NCBI GenBank assembly: GCA_029379385.1
Contig: CM055605.1
Span: forward strand, 6,421,001 to 6,485,000
Direction: 5' to 3'
DNA: 64,000 bases
Origin: Quillaja saponaria
Taxonomy: Eukaryota > Streptophyta > Magnoliopsida > Fabales > Quillajaceae
Each line of letters opens with the position of its first letter. Within the stretch, counting starts at the first letter, position 1. The notes under the pieces were generated by a model. The model ran no database searches. It was not told where the DNA came from and saw only the letters and a program-made list of their open reading frames with translations. A program made the translations under genes and the position numbers. This document shows, piece after piece, positions 24,076-37,069 of the stretch.

Positions 24076-26404
24076 TTCTCTGTTTGTGTAGAACGATCAA
24101 AGAGAGGAGATTTTGCTTTTACAGATAAGGTAAAGTGCTCATGTCTAAGGGGACAGGGCATCTAAGAAATCATGACTTGATCCACTAATGATTTTATATT
24201 TAAATATGTATATTATTTTAAAATAATTTATGCTTTACAATAAATATAAATCAATTAACAAAAATATTAAACTAAATTTTTCTTTCTCATTAACTATTCA
24301 TTTTCTTGTTGCTAATTTAAATTAAATAAACCAAATTAACTTCATAACAACTATCCAATTCAATCTTATTCACATACTAATTCATTATAATAATCATTTA
24401 TTATATGTATAAGTACGTTCAAATATCTAGTATAAAAATTATAATTGTGACTTATATTTTATTTTTATCTAAAATATTGAGTCAAGAATTTCAATTTTAA
24501 TTTTAATTTTAAAGTGTACATTAAATTAAAAAATTAAAATTAAAACTTTCAATTTACAATTTAATTTCAATAAATTGATAAACAACTCTAAAAACATCAT
24601 ATCCAATTCTTACATGTAAATCTTAAAGGTTACAATTTTAAATAATCTTCATTATAAATTTGTTTGGTATATCATCATTAGCGACTAATTATATGTGGTT
24701 AACATCATGTGTTAGATCACCTGCCGGCCACCCATGTCATCTTACCGCCGCATACCTTCACCCATCTTTGTCCACCAATCGGCAATCGCTTAAATAGAAA
24801 TCATGTAAAATTAACAAAACCACCATCGAAGACAATGATCATTCGCATGTCAAATAAAAATCATTTAAGATTAACAAAACCACCATCAAAGACTATGTCC
24901 ACAATCATAATAATTATTCTTAAGTGATCTAAACTAATTATGAATTGTAAATATTCTATCCAATTTCAGAAGTTAATTCCACAAATTTTGTATCCATTAT
25001 GTAAGTTTAGAGAACAATAGACAAATCTTTGTTGTAGTCTATTTGGAATTAAAATAAAATAAATTTGTAGTTGATTTTGAATGAATTTTATGTTTTTTGT
25101 TTTTAGAATGAATGAATTTATGTAAATTTTAAATAAAGTTGATTTGAAATTTACAAATCCTTTCATTTTGAATTCTAAACAAAATAGGTAAATTCTAAAC
25201 AAAATAGGTTGGATTTCATTTATAAAATTTATTTGAAATTAATACAAGTTGGTTTATAATTAAAATTAATTCTTTATACTTATTAACACTAACCCTTTTA
25301 ACTTTAGATTTTTCTAACTAGTGCTTATAGAGCACTTGTTAAGATGATAAATATAAAAATTTTCTATTATTAACTATTGTGGTTGAGTATAGAATTCAAT
25401 GTTGCATAATAAATAATTTTTCATTTTTAGAATGTTTCAAATTTCAAATCCTATATTTCTTGCACGTTACTAAATACACTTTAAGTACTAGTTAAAAAAA
25501 TCCTTTAACTTTTTATAACTAAAATGATTTTTTTTATTCTCATTTTAAGTGAACTGAATTTTATAATTATAATATTTTATTTCAAACAAGAGAGTTTATT
25601 TAAAAAGAACTGAATCAATTCATTCATTTCAAAAAAATAAAAATAAATTTTAAGTGGTTCCAAATAAATTGTTGGGGTGTTAAAAAAAAGTAGTTCCAAA
25701 CACTGTTAAAAAATTAAGTGTACTGCATTGAAGAATGTTCACCAAATAAAGAGTAAATGTAGTTCAAACTTAAAAGCATATGTACACGTGACTGCAGACC
25801 TGAGTAGGTGAAACTCGTGAGCCTCGTTTTCTGATCTTATAAATTTCAATATAAAAAAAAAAAATAGAAATAAATACAAGAATTAAAAATTACTTTTAAA
25901 AATTCCAACTTTTTTGTTTTTCATATCTACTATTTTTTCTTTCACCAAAAACAAAAAACAATGCAAAAGTTACATGAAAAAAAATAATAAGTAAAACATA
26001 TAAGTATCAAAATCAAGATTTTTTTTGTTATTTTACTTTGATTTGAAAAAATAAAATAAAATAAAATTGAAAAAAAAATTAAAATTAAGAGACTAGTGGA
26101 GAGGAAGAAAACTAAATATATATCAACTTAAATTAGTATTTGATTATTTGACTAATAAATTTCAAAATTTTATTGTAGGTGATTAATTAGGTAAGAAAAT
26201 TAGAGGAAATTAAAATTAATCACTTGTGCGAGAAATTTTAATTAATTTTTTGATTTAATTAAATATAAATTATTCATGTCATTTATTTTTTATGATTCGT
26301 TTTAATAAGATTCAAAAACAGATTCAAAAACAAGAGAGTAATAAAATAATAGATACTTTTTCACTATCAAGCTAATATTTAAGTAAACTTTATTAAAACA
26401 AAAG
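24076..26404. repeat. Upstream region of gene 3, first copy of a ~2.3-kb tandem duplication
   Basis: Very AT-rich, no gene. Most of it recurs in order at about 26560-28330: tatttaaatatgtatattat, the gtgttagatcacc block, a long AT stretch, and tgtacacgtgactgcagacc (25789 and 27749). A short internal duplication (attaacaaaaccaccatc) occurs near 24810-24890. It also contains a MITE-like stretch from about 25318. Confidence 0.8.
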
Positions 26405-26557
26405 GTGTCCATGCCAGAAATTACATGAATTTCCTCGAAAACCTTGCTTTCTCAGTTGCCTCTCTAACTTTGTTGGCTTCAACCACAACCAGTTTAGTAC
26501 CCTCCATGCCCATATCAGCACCACTGTCACATACACAACCCAAACTGAAATTCCCAT
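26405..26557 (-). pseudogene. CYP72A exon 1 fragment (copy of array gene 3)
   Basis: The ATG at 26557 opens about 50 codons nearly identical to the start of gene 3, including the hydrophobic anchor and [10 protein letters not shown]. The match ends at about 26405, where the duplicated block begins, so the rest of exon 1 and exons 2-5 are absent. It is a by-product of the tandem duplication of the upstream region. Confidence 0.9.
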
Positions 26558-28330
26558 TTCTCTGATTGTGCAGAGAGTGATCAAAGAGAGGTGATTTTGC
26601 TTTTACATGTAAGGTAAAGTGCTCATATCTAATGGGACAGGACATAGTAAAAACATCATGACTTGATCCACTAATGATTTCATATTTAAATATGTATATT
26701 ATTTTTAAATAGTTTATGCTTTACAATAAATATAAATCAATTAAAAAAATATAAAACTAAATTTTTCTTTCTCATTAACTATTCATTTTCTTGTTGCTAA
26801 TTTAAATTAAATAAACCAAATTAACTTCTTAACAACTATCTAATTCAATCTTATTCACATACTAATTCATTTTTTATTCTTTAACTATGAGTCAAAGACT
26901 TAAAATGACCACTTTTTTCCTAAAAATAATAATAATAATTTGTTATGTGTATAAATACGTTCAAATATCTAGTATAAAAATTATAATTATGACTTATATC
27001 TTATTTTGATTTAAAAAATTAAGTTAAGAATTTTAATTTTAATTTTAAAGTGTATGTTAAATTAAAAAAAATTAAATTAAAACTTTCAATTTACAATTTA
27101 ATTTCAATAAATTGACAAAACAACTTTAAAAACATCATATCCAATTCTTACATGTAAATCTTAAAAGTTACAATTTTAAATAATCTTCATTATAAATTTG
27201 TTTGGTATATCATCATTAGCAACTAATTATACGTGGTTAACACATCATGTGTTAGATCACCGGCTGGCCACCCATGTCACATTGTAGAATTGAGTTGATT
27301 TGGAATGAATTTTATGTTTTTTGTATTTAGAATGAATGAATTTCTGTAAATTTTAAATGAAGTTGATTTGAAATCTACAAACTCTTTCATTTTAAATTCT
27401 AAATAAGATAGGTTGGATTTCATTTATAAAATTCACTTGAAATTAATATAAGTTGGTTTATAATTAAAATGACTTCTTTATTTTTATTAACACTAACCTT
27501 TTTAACTTTTTATAATTAAAATAATTTTTTTATTCTCATTTTTGATGAACTGAATTCTATAATTATAATTTTTTATTATAAACAAGAGAGATTGTTTTAG
27601 AAGATCTGAATTAATTATTTCATTTCAAATGAATATTGTTATTTTTTTTAAGTAGTCCCAAATAAACTGTTGGAGTGTTAAAAAATTAAGTATACTGCAC
27701 TGAAGAATGTTCACCAAATAAAGAGTAATTGTAGTTCAAACTTCAAGGCATGTGTACACGTGACTGCAGACCTGGGTAGGCTGAAACTCGGGAGCCTCGT
27801 TTTCTGATCTTATAAATTTTAATATTAAAAAATATAGAAATAAATACAAGAATTAAAAATTACTTTTAAAAATTCCAACTTTTTTGTTTTTCTATTTCTA
27901 CTATTTTTTTCTTTCACCAAAAAAAAAAAAAAAAAAAAAAAAAACAATGCAAAAGTTACATGAAAAAAATAATAACTAAAACATAGAAGTATCAAAATCA
28001 AGATTTTTTTTGTTAGTTTACTTTGATTTAAAAAAAATAAAATTAAAAAGAACAGAAAAAATTAAAATTAAGAGACTAGCGGGGAGGAAAAAAATTAAAT
28101 ATATAAAAACTTAAATTAGTATTTGATTGTTTGACTAATAAATTTCAAATTTTTTATTTAGGTAATTAATTATGTAAGAAAATTAGAGAGAGAAAATTTA
28201 ATTACTTTTTTGATTTAATTAAATATAAAATTATTCATGCCGTTTATTTTTCATGATTTATTTCAATAAAATTTAAACATAAAAATTAATAAAATGATCA
28301 TACTTTCTTGACTATCAATCTAATGTTTAA
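26558..28330. repeat. Second copy of the ~2.3-kb gene 3 upstream duplication
   Basis: Matches 24078-26390 in the same orientation with scattered changes and indels. It lacks parts of the first copy (for example the segment near 24750-24960) and carries a poly(A) run of about 25 bases near 27919-27944. No gene. Confidence 0.8.
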
Positions 28331-28364
28331 AGAAATTTTTTTTTTTTGAAAGAATAATCTAATA

Positions 28365-28440
28365 AGGATTTGAAGCAAGATAAAGATAAGAAATTAAAAA
28401 AAAGAAGATAATTTCTTATCTTTATATTGCTTCAAATCTT
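28365..28440. repeat. Short near-perfect inverted repeat (32-nt arms, 12-nt loop)
   Basis: Arms 28365-28396 and 28409-28440 are reverse complements with two mismatches; the loop is A-rich. A transcript would fold to a stable hairpin. It could be a small foldback transposon or a precursor-like RNA; there is no evidence of transcription. Confidence 0.8.
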
Positions 28441-29283
28441 TACATTTTTCTTAAAAGTTTCTCTCATTTTTATCTTCTTTCTTTTTCTTGTTTGCTCTTA
28501 TTCTTTCACATGATAAAAACTCAACCACAAAATTACTACTGACTAAATTTTTAAAAAATTTCCTTATTAATAAATATTTAATCTAGTAAGTGTGAAATTT
28601 AATGACATAACATGATTTAACTAGTTAACAAGTATTGATAATATATATATATATATAAAAGAAAACCGAGGGTAATTAAAAAGAGAAAGAAGAAAAAGAC
28701 GAATAACTCCTTTGAAAAGAGAGACTAAAAATGGATACTTATTTAACATATTAAAATATGAGAGACGTGTTCATTATTTTATTTATATATAGATATAGAT
28801 ATGATATGATATGATAGAACTCTACATGTGGGTTTCCTCGTGTGCCTCGCTATGCACATGTTGGAGCTCGTGAGCCTCGTGAGACTCGTTTCCCCATGTA
28901 TATGTATACTATTTAAGACTCCTTAACTTTATGGTATTTTCATAATAAGTTAATATCACGATGTGTGTCCATTTTAGTGGGATTATAATATAATATTAAT
29001 ATTTCATTTTCTATATTTTTTATGTTCTAGTAATTAACTTTTACATTTATTTAATTATATTTACGATAAGATGCTAGCTTGGATTAAAATCAGCATATCA
29101 ATTTGTTTCGGCCTAAATTGTGCCATAACAATGACAGTTGATTTGTATAATGAATTGTTTAAGTTAGGAAAACAAAATTTTTTAAATAATAAATAAGAGA
29201 AATTTAAATAATTATTTTATTTAAACAAGTATAATAATATAAGTTGTCAAAATAATATTTTAAAATTTTTTATTTAATATATT

Positions 29284-29344
<61 letters not shown>

Positions 29345-30059
29345 TTTTAGATTTCGCTGCACTTTTACGTTAACTTATCGAAACACATTTTTAATTTTTT
29401 ATACCATATTTTTAAACAATTTCACTTGACAAGTAATTTTACACACATCATGTTATACATAATTTAACACTCAATATTATTTATTAGTTTTTCTTTTTTT
29501 AAATATCTAATTGCAATCATTTTTGTAGAAATAATTTTTCATCTTATGATTAATATTTTCTCTCAAAGCCACCCATCTGATTGTCTTGAAAGTGTTATTG
29601 AAATTATTATAATTAATAGAAATTCAAAAGTGCAAAATTTTTTATTACTTCCATAATGAAACTTTTATACTAAGAATCCAGTATCATGTATTCGTGTGTC
29701 AATGCAGTACATATATTACTCATTAGGGACTGTGGGCTGTTGATTAATATCTCAAGGCGTTATATGCAAGGTGAACTTCACACATTATGAAAGTAGAAGA
29801 AATTCTTATTCAACGCATTAGGGAGGTGTTTTAAAATGTTTTAGGCTTGCAAGTTGATTGTGGTTAATATTATCTCATTTCTGAGTCATGTATTTTTTTA
29901 ATGAGTTATTTGTAATGTTAGTAGTTGTTAAATTATGTCAGAATTTCTTATTTGATTAGTATAGGAGCTGCTTCTATCAGTTATTGTAAATATCTTCTAT
30001 ACAATTATAAATATTAATTAAATTAATTCTTACCGTTTCTTATATATATATTTCAAAAA
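28441..30059. other. AT-rich intergenic DNA, in part a copy of 18.9-19.7 kb
   Basis: No gene. From about 29100 the sequence follows 18900-19690 with moderate divergence. Near 28798-28815 there is a short gatat repeat, and a long TA microsatellite interrupts at 29287-29336. Confidence 0.5.
29287..29336. repeat. (AT)n microsatellite
   Basis: About 25 uninterrupted AT units, absent at the matching place in the 18.9-19.7 kb copy. Confidence 0.9.
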
Positions 30060-31200
30060 AAATTCAACTTCAAAGACTTTACTATGCCACCAGCAAATGT
30101 AGTTTATCACTGGCTTATCCTTCCATTGTTTGATGTTAGTGAGCTCTAGCAAGCTAACTGAACGCTTGACACTATAAAATTGTTTGATAAATTCCCCCAC
30201 AAGCAGCTGCTCCCAACTCTCAATTGACTTGGCCTTCAAAACTGTATACTAATCAAAAGTTGAGCCTTTGAGGGACCATACAAATTATTTGACCAGAATA
30301 TCAATGTGTGTTCTGGCATTCTCACAAGTTTCTACGAAATGAGAGATGTATTATTTTGGATTGCTCTTCCTCATGTTATCGATGCATTTGGTGTATAAAT
30401 TTGAGGACATAAGCAAGTTTTAAGTTGGCTCTCCATATTGTGCCCCGATAGTGTTAGCAATAATACCTTGTAGCTGTTGGAGTGAGAATGATGCAAGGGA
30501 AGAGAAAATTTGCTAAGAGGTTCCTTTAGTCTCGGTTTCCTTCTCCTTGTTTTTGGCGGTAGAGACTTAAGCGAAACTAAGAAAGCTTGTTGGCTCTTGA
30601 CCATATGGAATGTTTTTGTTGAGCATGTTAACGAGATCAGCGTTATGAAAGTTTTTTTACATCATCGTCTTGGTTAACTTCTCAAATGCACGCTCCATGC
30701 TTACAATTCTTTCCTCGGCAGTAGCAACGTTCACCACCATGGAATGCATGACTTCCTCTAAAATGGACTTTTCGAATGTAATTGAAATTCCTTCATTGTC
30801 TAGACTTGTAGTTAAAGAATCAGAATAAGAGCTAGCAGAGAAGAACTATATGCCTTTTGTTTTCAATGTGATGGTCTCTGATCTAGAAGACTTCACGATA
30901 GATGGATTTCCGACCTTCTGCAGGGCTACCATCGCTCTTGCTAACAAGAACATCCAAATTGAGGAAGGAAGTAACAGTAACACGAGTTTCTACTTGATGG
31001 GTGATGAGCATGTCAAAAATTTGACACCGCCAACATTTTTCATGATGGCGACACTAAAGGCGGGCTTCTTGTTGGCTTCGACGTTCTTGGTGACATTTTT
31101 TTAAGGCTATTAGATCCAACAAAGTTGATGTAGAGATTTAAAAGAAGGAGAAGGAGGTGAGAGGCATAATATGTCTTACTAGGCGTGCTAGAAATTTGTT
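30060..31200 (-). mobile_element. Ty3/gypsy-type gag relic, copy 2
   Basis: The minus strand shows the same gag pieces as the relic at 19.69-20.88 kb. The frame at 30239-30030 reads SWEQLLVGEFIKQFYSVKR and then ELTNIKQWKDKPVINYI, typical of the plant retrotransposon gag domain. The segment just upstream (about 30340-30260) continues the domain but holds stops. The N-terminal part lies near 30640-31100. No pol genes or long terminal repeats were recognised. It is broken and inactive. Confidence 0.75.
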
Positions 31201-32642
31201 AACACAATTTTAAGCTCGAAATACCAACAAACAAAATTTTGTACAAATAGTGTTTTATTATTAATGTAAAACAAATGGATACAAATGAGTGCCACATAAA
31301 CCGTATTTTATCAATATCATATTTTGATATGATAAATAAGTGTTTTTTTTTTCTTTAAATGAGTCTGATGAAAGAAATTGTCTACCTTATTTGTTTTCTT
31401 TTCATGGCACCAGTAAGATAAAAAGGTACGGTCCTTGAGACCTAGAAAATCTCCAATGCAAAAGTCAATTAGAAAAAATAATCAGTTGAAAAAGAGGGAT
31501 TAGAGACCCTTCGATACTTTAAATATGAAATTCAGACCCATTTTAAAAAAAAGAAAATGAAAAAAACTTATTAATCAAATAAAAATATGATAGAACTCCT
31601 TGATAAGTTAATATAAAATTCGGATTTTTAGTACTTTTTTCAAAAAGAAGTGTTGCTCTTTACTTTTTCATCCATCTAAGTAAACTGAGTATCAAAGTCT
31701 ATAAACTTTTAGAAATTAATGTTATTTTAATAAATCTCTAACATAATAAATGTAATACACTAATCTTATTATTGAAAATAAATTAAACAGAATCTGTTGA
31801 TCATAACATATCTAATTATTTAATTCTGTATAATATGATTGAAGCTCGTGAGCCTCGCTTCCTCATATACTAAAAGATATTTTTATAGCTTCCTAATTTA
31901 ATAGTCTTCTCCCGGATTACTTGATTTTTATTTTACTTTAAAACTAAGGGCTAGTCATATATATAATATATTAGGCTATATAATTTTATAGTTGTATATT
32001 GTTATCTTATTCTTTCCCTCTATACTGTATAAATTTATATTATCACACATATTATAAGAGAGAGTTAATAATATAATTTTATATTATCTTATTGATGCCA
32101 AATACTGTATAAGAACTAACTGGATAGTCATATATTATAATATGATCTTTATATAATATGTCAAACGAACCTTTAATATTATAATTTTTATCTATTGGTA
32201 AAATTATAATATAATAGCATTTACAATATTATTAATTGATTATATATATTTTGACATAGATAATAGCATCTCTATCTTGACTAGTTAAACTAAGACCCTA
32301 TCTACTGATGACAAGAGATTAGCTTGAGCTAAAATGGACACTTCGGCCCCCGCACCGATCTTGGTCCACAATTGTACCGTAACAGATGAAATGGATAATG
32401 AATCAAATTATATACACTATCTATTATTGTCTTTCTTTTCAATTATCTAGTTGCAATAATTTTTTGGAAGAATTTTTTATCTTATGATTAACATTTCCTC
32501 CTGAAGCAATCCATCTGATTGTCTTGAAATATTATTGAAAACTATCATAATTTGATTCATCGAAATTGAATTTGCAAAAGTGTATATTACTTCCATTACG
32601 AACAAAGCTTATGGCCAAACTAAAGTATTAGAGTTGAAAATA
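31201..32642. other. AT-rich intergenic DNA, no gene
   Basis: No supportable coding sequence. Short words such as gctcgtgagcctcg (near 31843) recur in the upstream regions of other array members (28866, 25818), so part of it is derived from duplicated flanks. Confidence 0.4.
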
Positions 32643-35128
32643 TTACAGTTTATGTAGAATGATATGAGCACCATGTTGTGGTTTAAGAGTAAAAATACTG
32701 AATGGAGCATGAGTATAGGCTGGGGAAAGCTCAAATGAGAAGCATTGTAAAATCATTGACAAAGCCATTTTCACTTCCAAGATGGCAAAGTTTTGTCCAA
32801 TGCAGATTCGAGGACCCCATCCGAATGGGAAGAATGACAGTTGGTTTTTTGTTGCCTTTGATACTCCTTCAGAAAATCTCTCTGGTTTGAACTGGTGCAC
32901 ATCATTGCCCCAAAGTTCATTATCATGGTGAATCAGAATTGTTGGTAAGGAAACCTCAACTCCCGCAGGTAAAGTCAGGTTTCCGACTTTTGTTTCTTTA
33001 TGAACAGATCGAGCAAGAGCAATTGCTGGTGGATATAACCTAAGAATCTCGTACAAAATCATGGTCACCTGTGGTATGAAAGGTTATATATTATGGTAGC
33101 AGTGAACACCAAAAGACACACACACACATATATATAGTAAGAATATAATGTGATTCTTACAGTTTTGAGGCGACCTAGTCCATCAATGTCTGGTTTTTGG
33201 TTGCTGAAAACTTGTAAGACCTCATCCCTTGCTTGTGATTGCCAATTAGGATGCCTGCTCAATAACACCATACTCCAAACAAGCAAGACCGAGGTTGTTT
33301 CTTGCCCAGCAAAGTAAAATATCTTGCATTCCTCTATTACTTCATCAATGGTCATTCCAACATTCTTATTGTTTCCATGTTCCTGAAGTTCCTTGTGATT
33401 TGATTCCAACAGTATGCCTAATAAGTCACCATTACTGGCTTCACCAGCCTCCATTGCTTTCTCTCTTCTGTTGATGATACCCGTAAGTGAAGTTTGTATA
33501 TCTTTATTAATTTCTTTCATCTTCTTGTTCAAACTAGTTGGTAGAAACCTATATATCAAAACAAAAGGTGAAGCAATCAGTAGAAACTAATAGTAATAAA
33601 ATGCTTTTTCTTGTTTGTAATATGTAGAAGACTTCATCCGGTTAAAAGAACCAGATTTCGATTAGCATCAACATACTTCAGTTGTCAACAATAAAATATA
33701 TTGTCGACAATATATATACCTCAATCCTGGAAAGTAAATAGATTGCAAAGCTTTCACTGTAAGTTCCGTTTGCACCTTCAGAAGTTCGAAAATTCTCTTC
33801 CCTTCTTCATAGCTACTTCCAAAAGCTGTCCGTGAAATAACATCACAAGTAAAGTTCTGAAGGGAAGGCCACACATCTAACTCACACGAACCGTCTGGAG
33901 ATACCAATGCCTTCCATTTGCTAATCATATCATTAGAGCTTTGATAAAATGTTGGTAACATTAGCTGCAACCGAATGAAGAGTTAGAAAATAATCATGAA
34001 ATGTCATGTTGAACACATTAACAAACGTTTAGAGTACTTTCATGTGAAATATGTAAACACAGCATTGCAAGTAAAACAGAGGAAGATCATGATAAGCTGA
34101 CCTTGAGTTTTTCTATATTGAATGCTGGATTGATAATCTTTCTGTGCTTAGCCCACTTCTCTCCCTCGTAATCAAATATACCAGTAGCTAACAGCTTGAT
34201 GAATGGATTTGTGTGTGGTTTTGGAAATTCATAGATCTTGTTAAAGATATCTTTGATTTGCTCAGGATCCATGATAATCACCCTCAGTATTGGACCAAGC
34301 CATATGAAAGAATTCTTACCTTGCAAATTATTTGGACCCACAACAATGTCATATTAACATAGCTAAATTGAATATACGAATTTAAGCTCATCAGGCATTT
34401 AGACATGCATAATCTATAACATTAACAAAGAAAGCAGAGAGTCTAGAATCAATTTATGTAAAGTGATTCCATGATATAACTTAAAATGGATGTTAAATTG
34501 TTTAGCCTCTTATACTAACACAAATTCATGAAAAAGATTAGCCCAAGCACTAATAAGACAAACCCTTTGGTTGAATGAAATCAACTGATAAAAGATATAA
34601 GATTGAAACAGATAACATAGATATTGATATTACTCTAGTGACATCATCTCTCCCATTCATCAATGAGCAAGAGTAAGAAAAATTATGATCACAAAATGAA
34701 ACCAACAAGGTAAATGATTCTGGGTTTAATATATACAAGTTTAGACTGACTTCAGGTAAACCCACTTAGCATTATTAAGAACAGGGTAAATAGTTCTGTC
34801 AACATAATACATATAGAGGCATAGAGATAGAGGTAGCAGTACCATAGTTCTTGATGGTTTGAAGGACATGGGGGTAGACATGGGGAGCAATATCGTCGTC
34901 GGAGGGATTCATGGGCTTAGATCTAGCTTCCATTATCATCTTTGTCATCTGTTTGCTGTCCCCATACCAGAAATTATAAGAATTTCCTTGAAACCCTTCC
35001 TTTCTCAGTCGCCTCTCTAACTTTTTTGGTGTCAGCCACAACCAGTTCAGTACCCTCCATGCCCATATCAGCACCGCCACACTTAGAACCCAGAGTCCAA
35101 CTGTGGCCGTGGCCAGTGAAATTCCCAT
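32643..35128 (-). CDS. Cytochrome P450, CYP72A subfamily (array gene 4)
   Basis: Predicted ER monooxygenase; substrate unknown. Exons on the minus strand: 35128-34843, 34319-34102, 33964-33720, 33548-33161 and 33068-32643, giving 520 aa with all junctions GT-AG and in phase. A hydrophobic N-terminal anchor is followed by [15 protein letters not shown]-helix FAGQETTS, ExxR (YEILR), PERF and haem motif [10 protein letters not shown] are intact. Exon 4 is close to genes 2 and 3, while the region after ExxR (PPAIALARS) and near the C-terminus ([10 protein letters not shown]) differ. Intron 1 (523 bp) shares sequence with intron 1 of gene 2. No clear TATA box was seen near the start. Confidence 0.92.
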
Positions 35129-37069
35129 TTCTGTGTGTCTTTCCGAGAGAGAAGGGACACTTCCAAGTCCCAATTTAAGGGTGAAGAAGACAAAAGATCA
35201 TCCCTGCAATAATTGTGGTAGTATTTTTTAATGATCAACTCAAAAACTAGTTTGTCCAAATAAATTTATCAATTTTCCTGTCTCTATTTAATCTCATCAA
35301 TCAAGACTTTAAAAAATTTTAAATTTATTTATTTTATTATTTAATATTTAACTTATCAAATAAATTCCTATTTGCAAATTTTTTTTATTGTTAATTTAGT
35401 CCATGTACAATATTGAACTTACATCTCTTTATTTCACTAATTATGAATTATTATAATTATTTATTTGTCATGTTAAACACAATAAAAAAATATTAATTAA
35501 CTTATATAATTACTATGCATGAAATTTAAAATATAATATTGAAAAAAACTTCTTAGTGATATATTAAATTAGGTGAAGTACTCTATTGTAAAAATAGAAT
35601 ATTTTATCTTCAATTAAATTGGATATGTGTCATCATGCAAATTAGTCACATTTCCACATGACCTACAATAAAAGGTTGTGGCAACTTACAAAGAAATCTT
35701 GGTATTTATGTTTGTCACCCAAGCTACTTGGTCTTCTTCAATGGTAGAGTCCTTTTCATTGTTGCAGACTTGCAGTGTGAGAACTGAGAACGGATCAATT
35801 GGAGAACATTTTCAGAGGGTTTGAAGGTTAAGAAAATATGAATTAAAGATAAAGACAAATCTGAATGAGTCCAATTTAGTTCAATTTATTCAATCTTAAC
35901 CCATCTCTAAGAAAATTTAGTTCTATTTAACAACTTAGTACAAAATATATACAAATTTTCAACCAAATTTCAATCCAAAACCAAGGTGAAATTAGAAAAA
36001 CCTCAATTCATACAATTACAAATAGAAATTCCAACCTCATGAAATTGAAGTTCAAATTAATTTGAGAATCCAATGCCTCTTGTTGGATTCCTCCTCACCC
36101 TTTGAAAGTTTAAAAGAAAGACCATGGTTAGTGCTGGGAATGTTTTTCTATCTTATGCATCATCAAATGTTGGTTTTTTTTTTTTTTTTTTTGTTGTTTG
36201 CCTTTTTTGGTTTTTTCCCTTGAAATTCTTTATCTATTTGTCATTACTTGAAGAATTTGGCTCTAATACAATGCCCAATCCACAAATTCCATACCTGCTT
36301 TCTGGCAAGTCCCCAAATACTCCGGTTATTGTGGATTTGGATTCTTACCTATACTTGATTTTCAATTTTGCTCGGATCGTCAACGAGTTGGCTTCTTTGA
36401 CACGGTCTTGCTCTCTCATCTAGACAACAGACCCAACATCAACTGCAAAAGAAAACCCAAGATCGATCTGCAAGTTTGAAACTTTTCTTGGGATTTTCTC
36501 CCAACCCATAAGTCAAACCCGCATCTCTGTTTTGTTCTTTTGACGATGAATATGATGTCCAAATCTTTTTGCGGATGAAAAATCAATACAAACTTTGAGT
36601 CCAAAATATAATTACTTTATTTTTCAATAATTTAGGTAACAAATTAAGGGAAATTGATGATTGTGATTCAATCAAAATAAATTCATGGTTTTTATAATAG
36701 CCACATCACTTCCCCACAAAACAGATGGGTATTATATAATCCTTCATTAAATTAATAATCCCAAAATTTATTCAAGCTTTTATTGAAATAATATATTTTC
36801 TTTTACTTAATTCTTTAGTTAAGAATTGCATCTATGAAAAGTATGAATAAATTTTAAATTAGAAATTTAAGATTTACTTAGTATGTTAATATAATTTTTT
36901 TTTTCAATCTTACCTTCTAAATGTCAAATGCACATTTAATAATAAAAATATTTTTGAAAAAAAAAAAAACACAAATTGGCAGAATAAAAAACTAGTAAAA
37001 AAAGTTTCCCAACTATTGAAGTGCAAGGAAAGAGCTTCTTATTTACATATATATTGGAGAGCATTAATA
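35129..37069. other. Intergenic DNA between genes 4 and 5
   Basis: From 35640 it belongs to the inverted duplication. The 36124-36600 stretch is moderately GC-rich and shows open frames on both strands, mirrored at 48960-49390, but none keeps the same length or sequence in both copies. I recognise no gene. Confidence 0.45.

Noticed and set aside
36124..36604. Possible gene on either strand in the spacer between genes 4 and 5
   Set aside because: The mirrored copy at 48.96-49.39 kb does not keep the same frames, so coding constraint is not supported.
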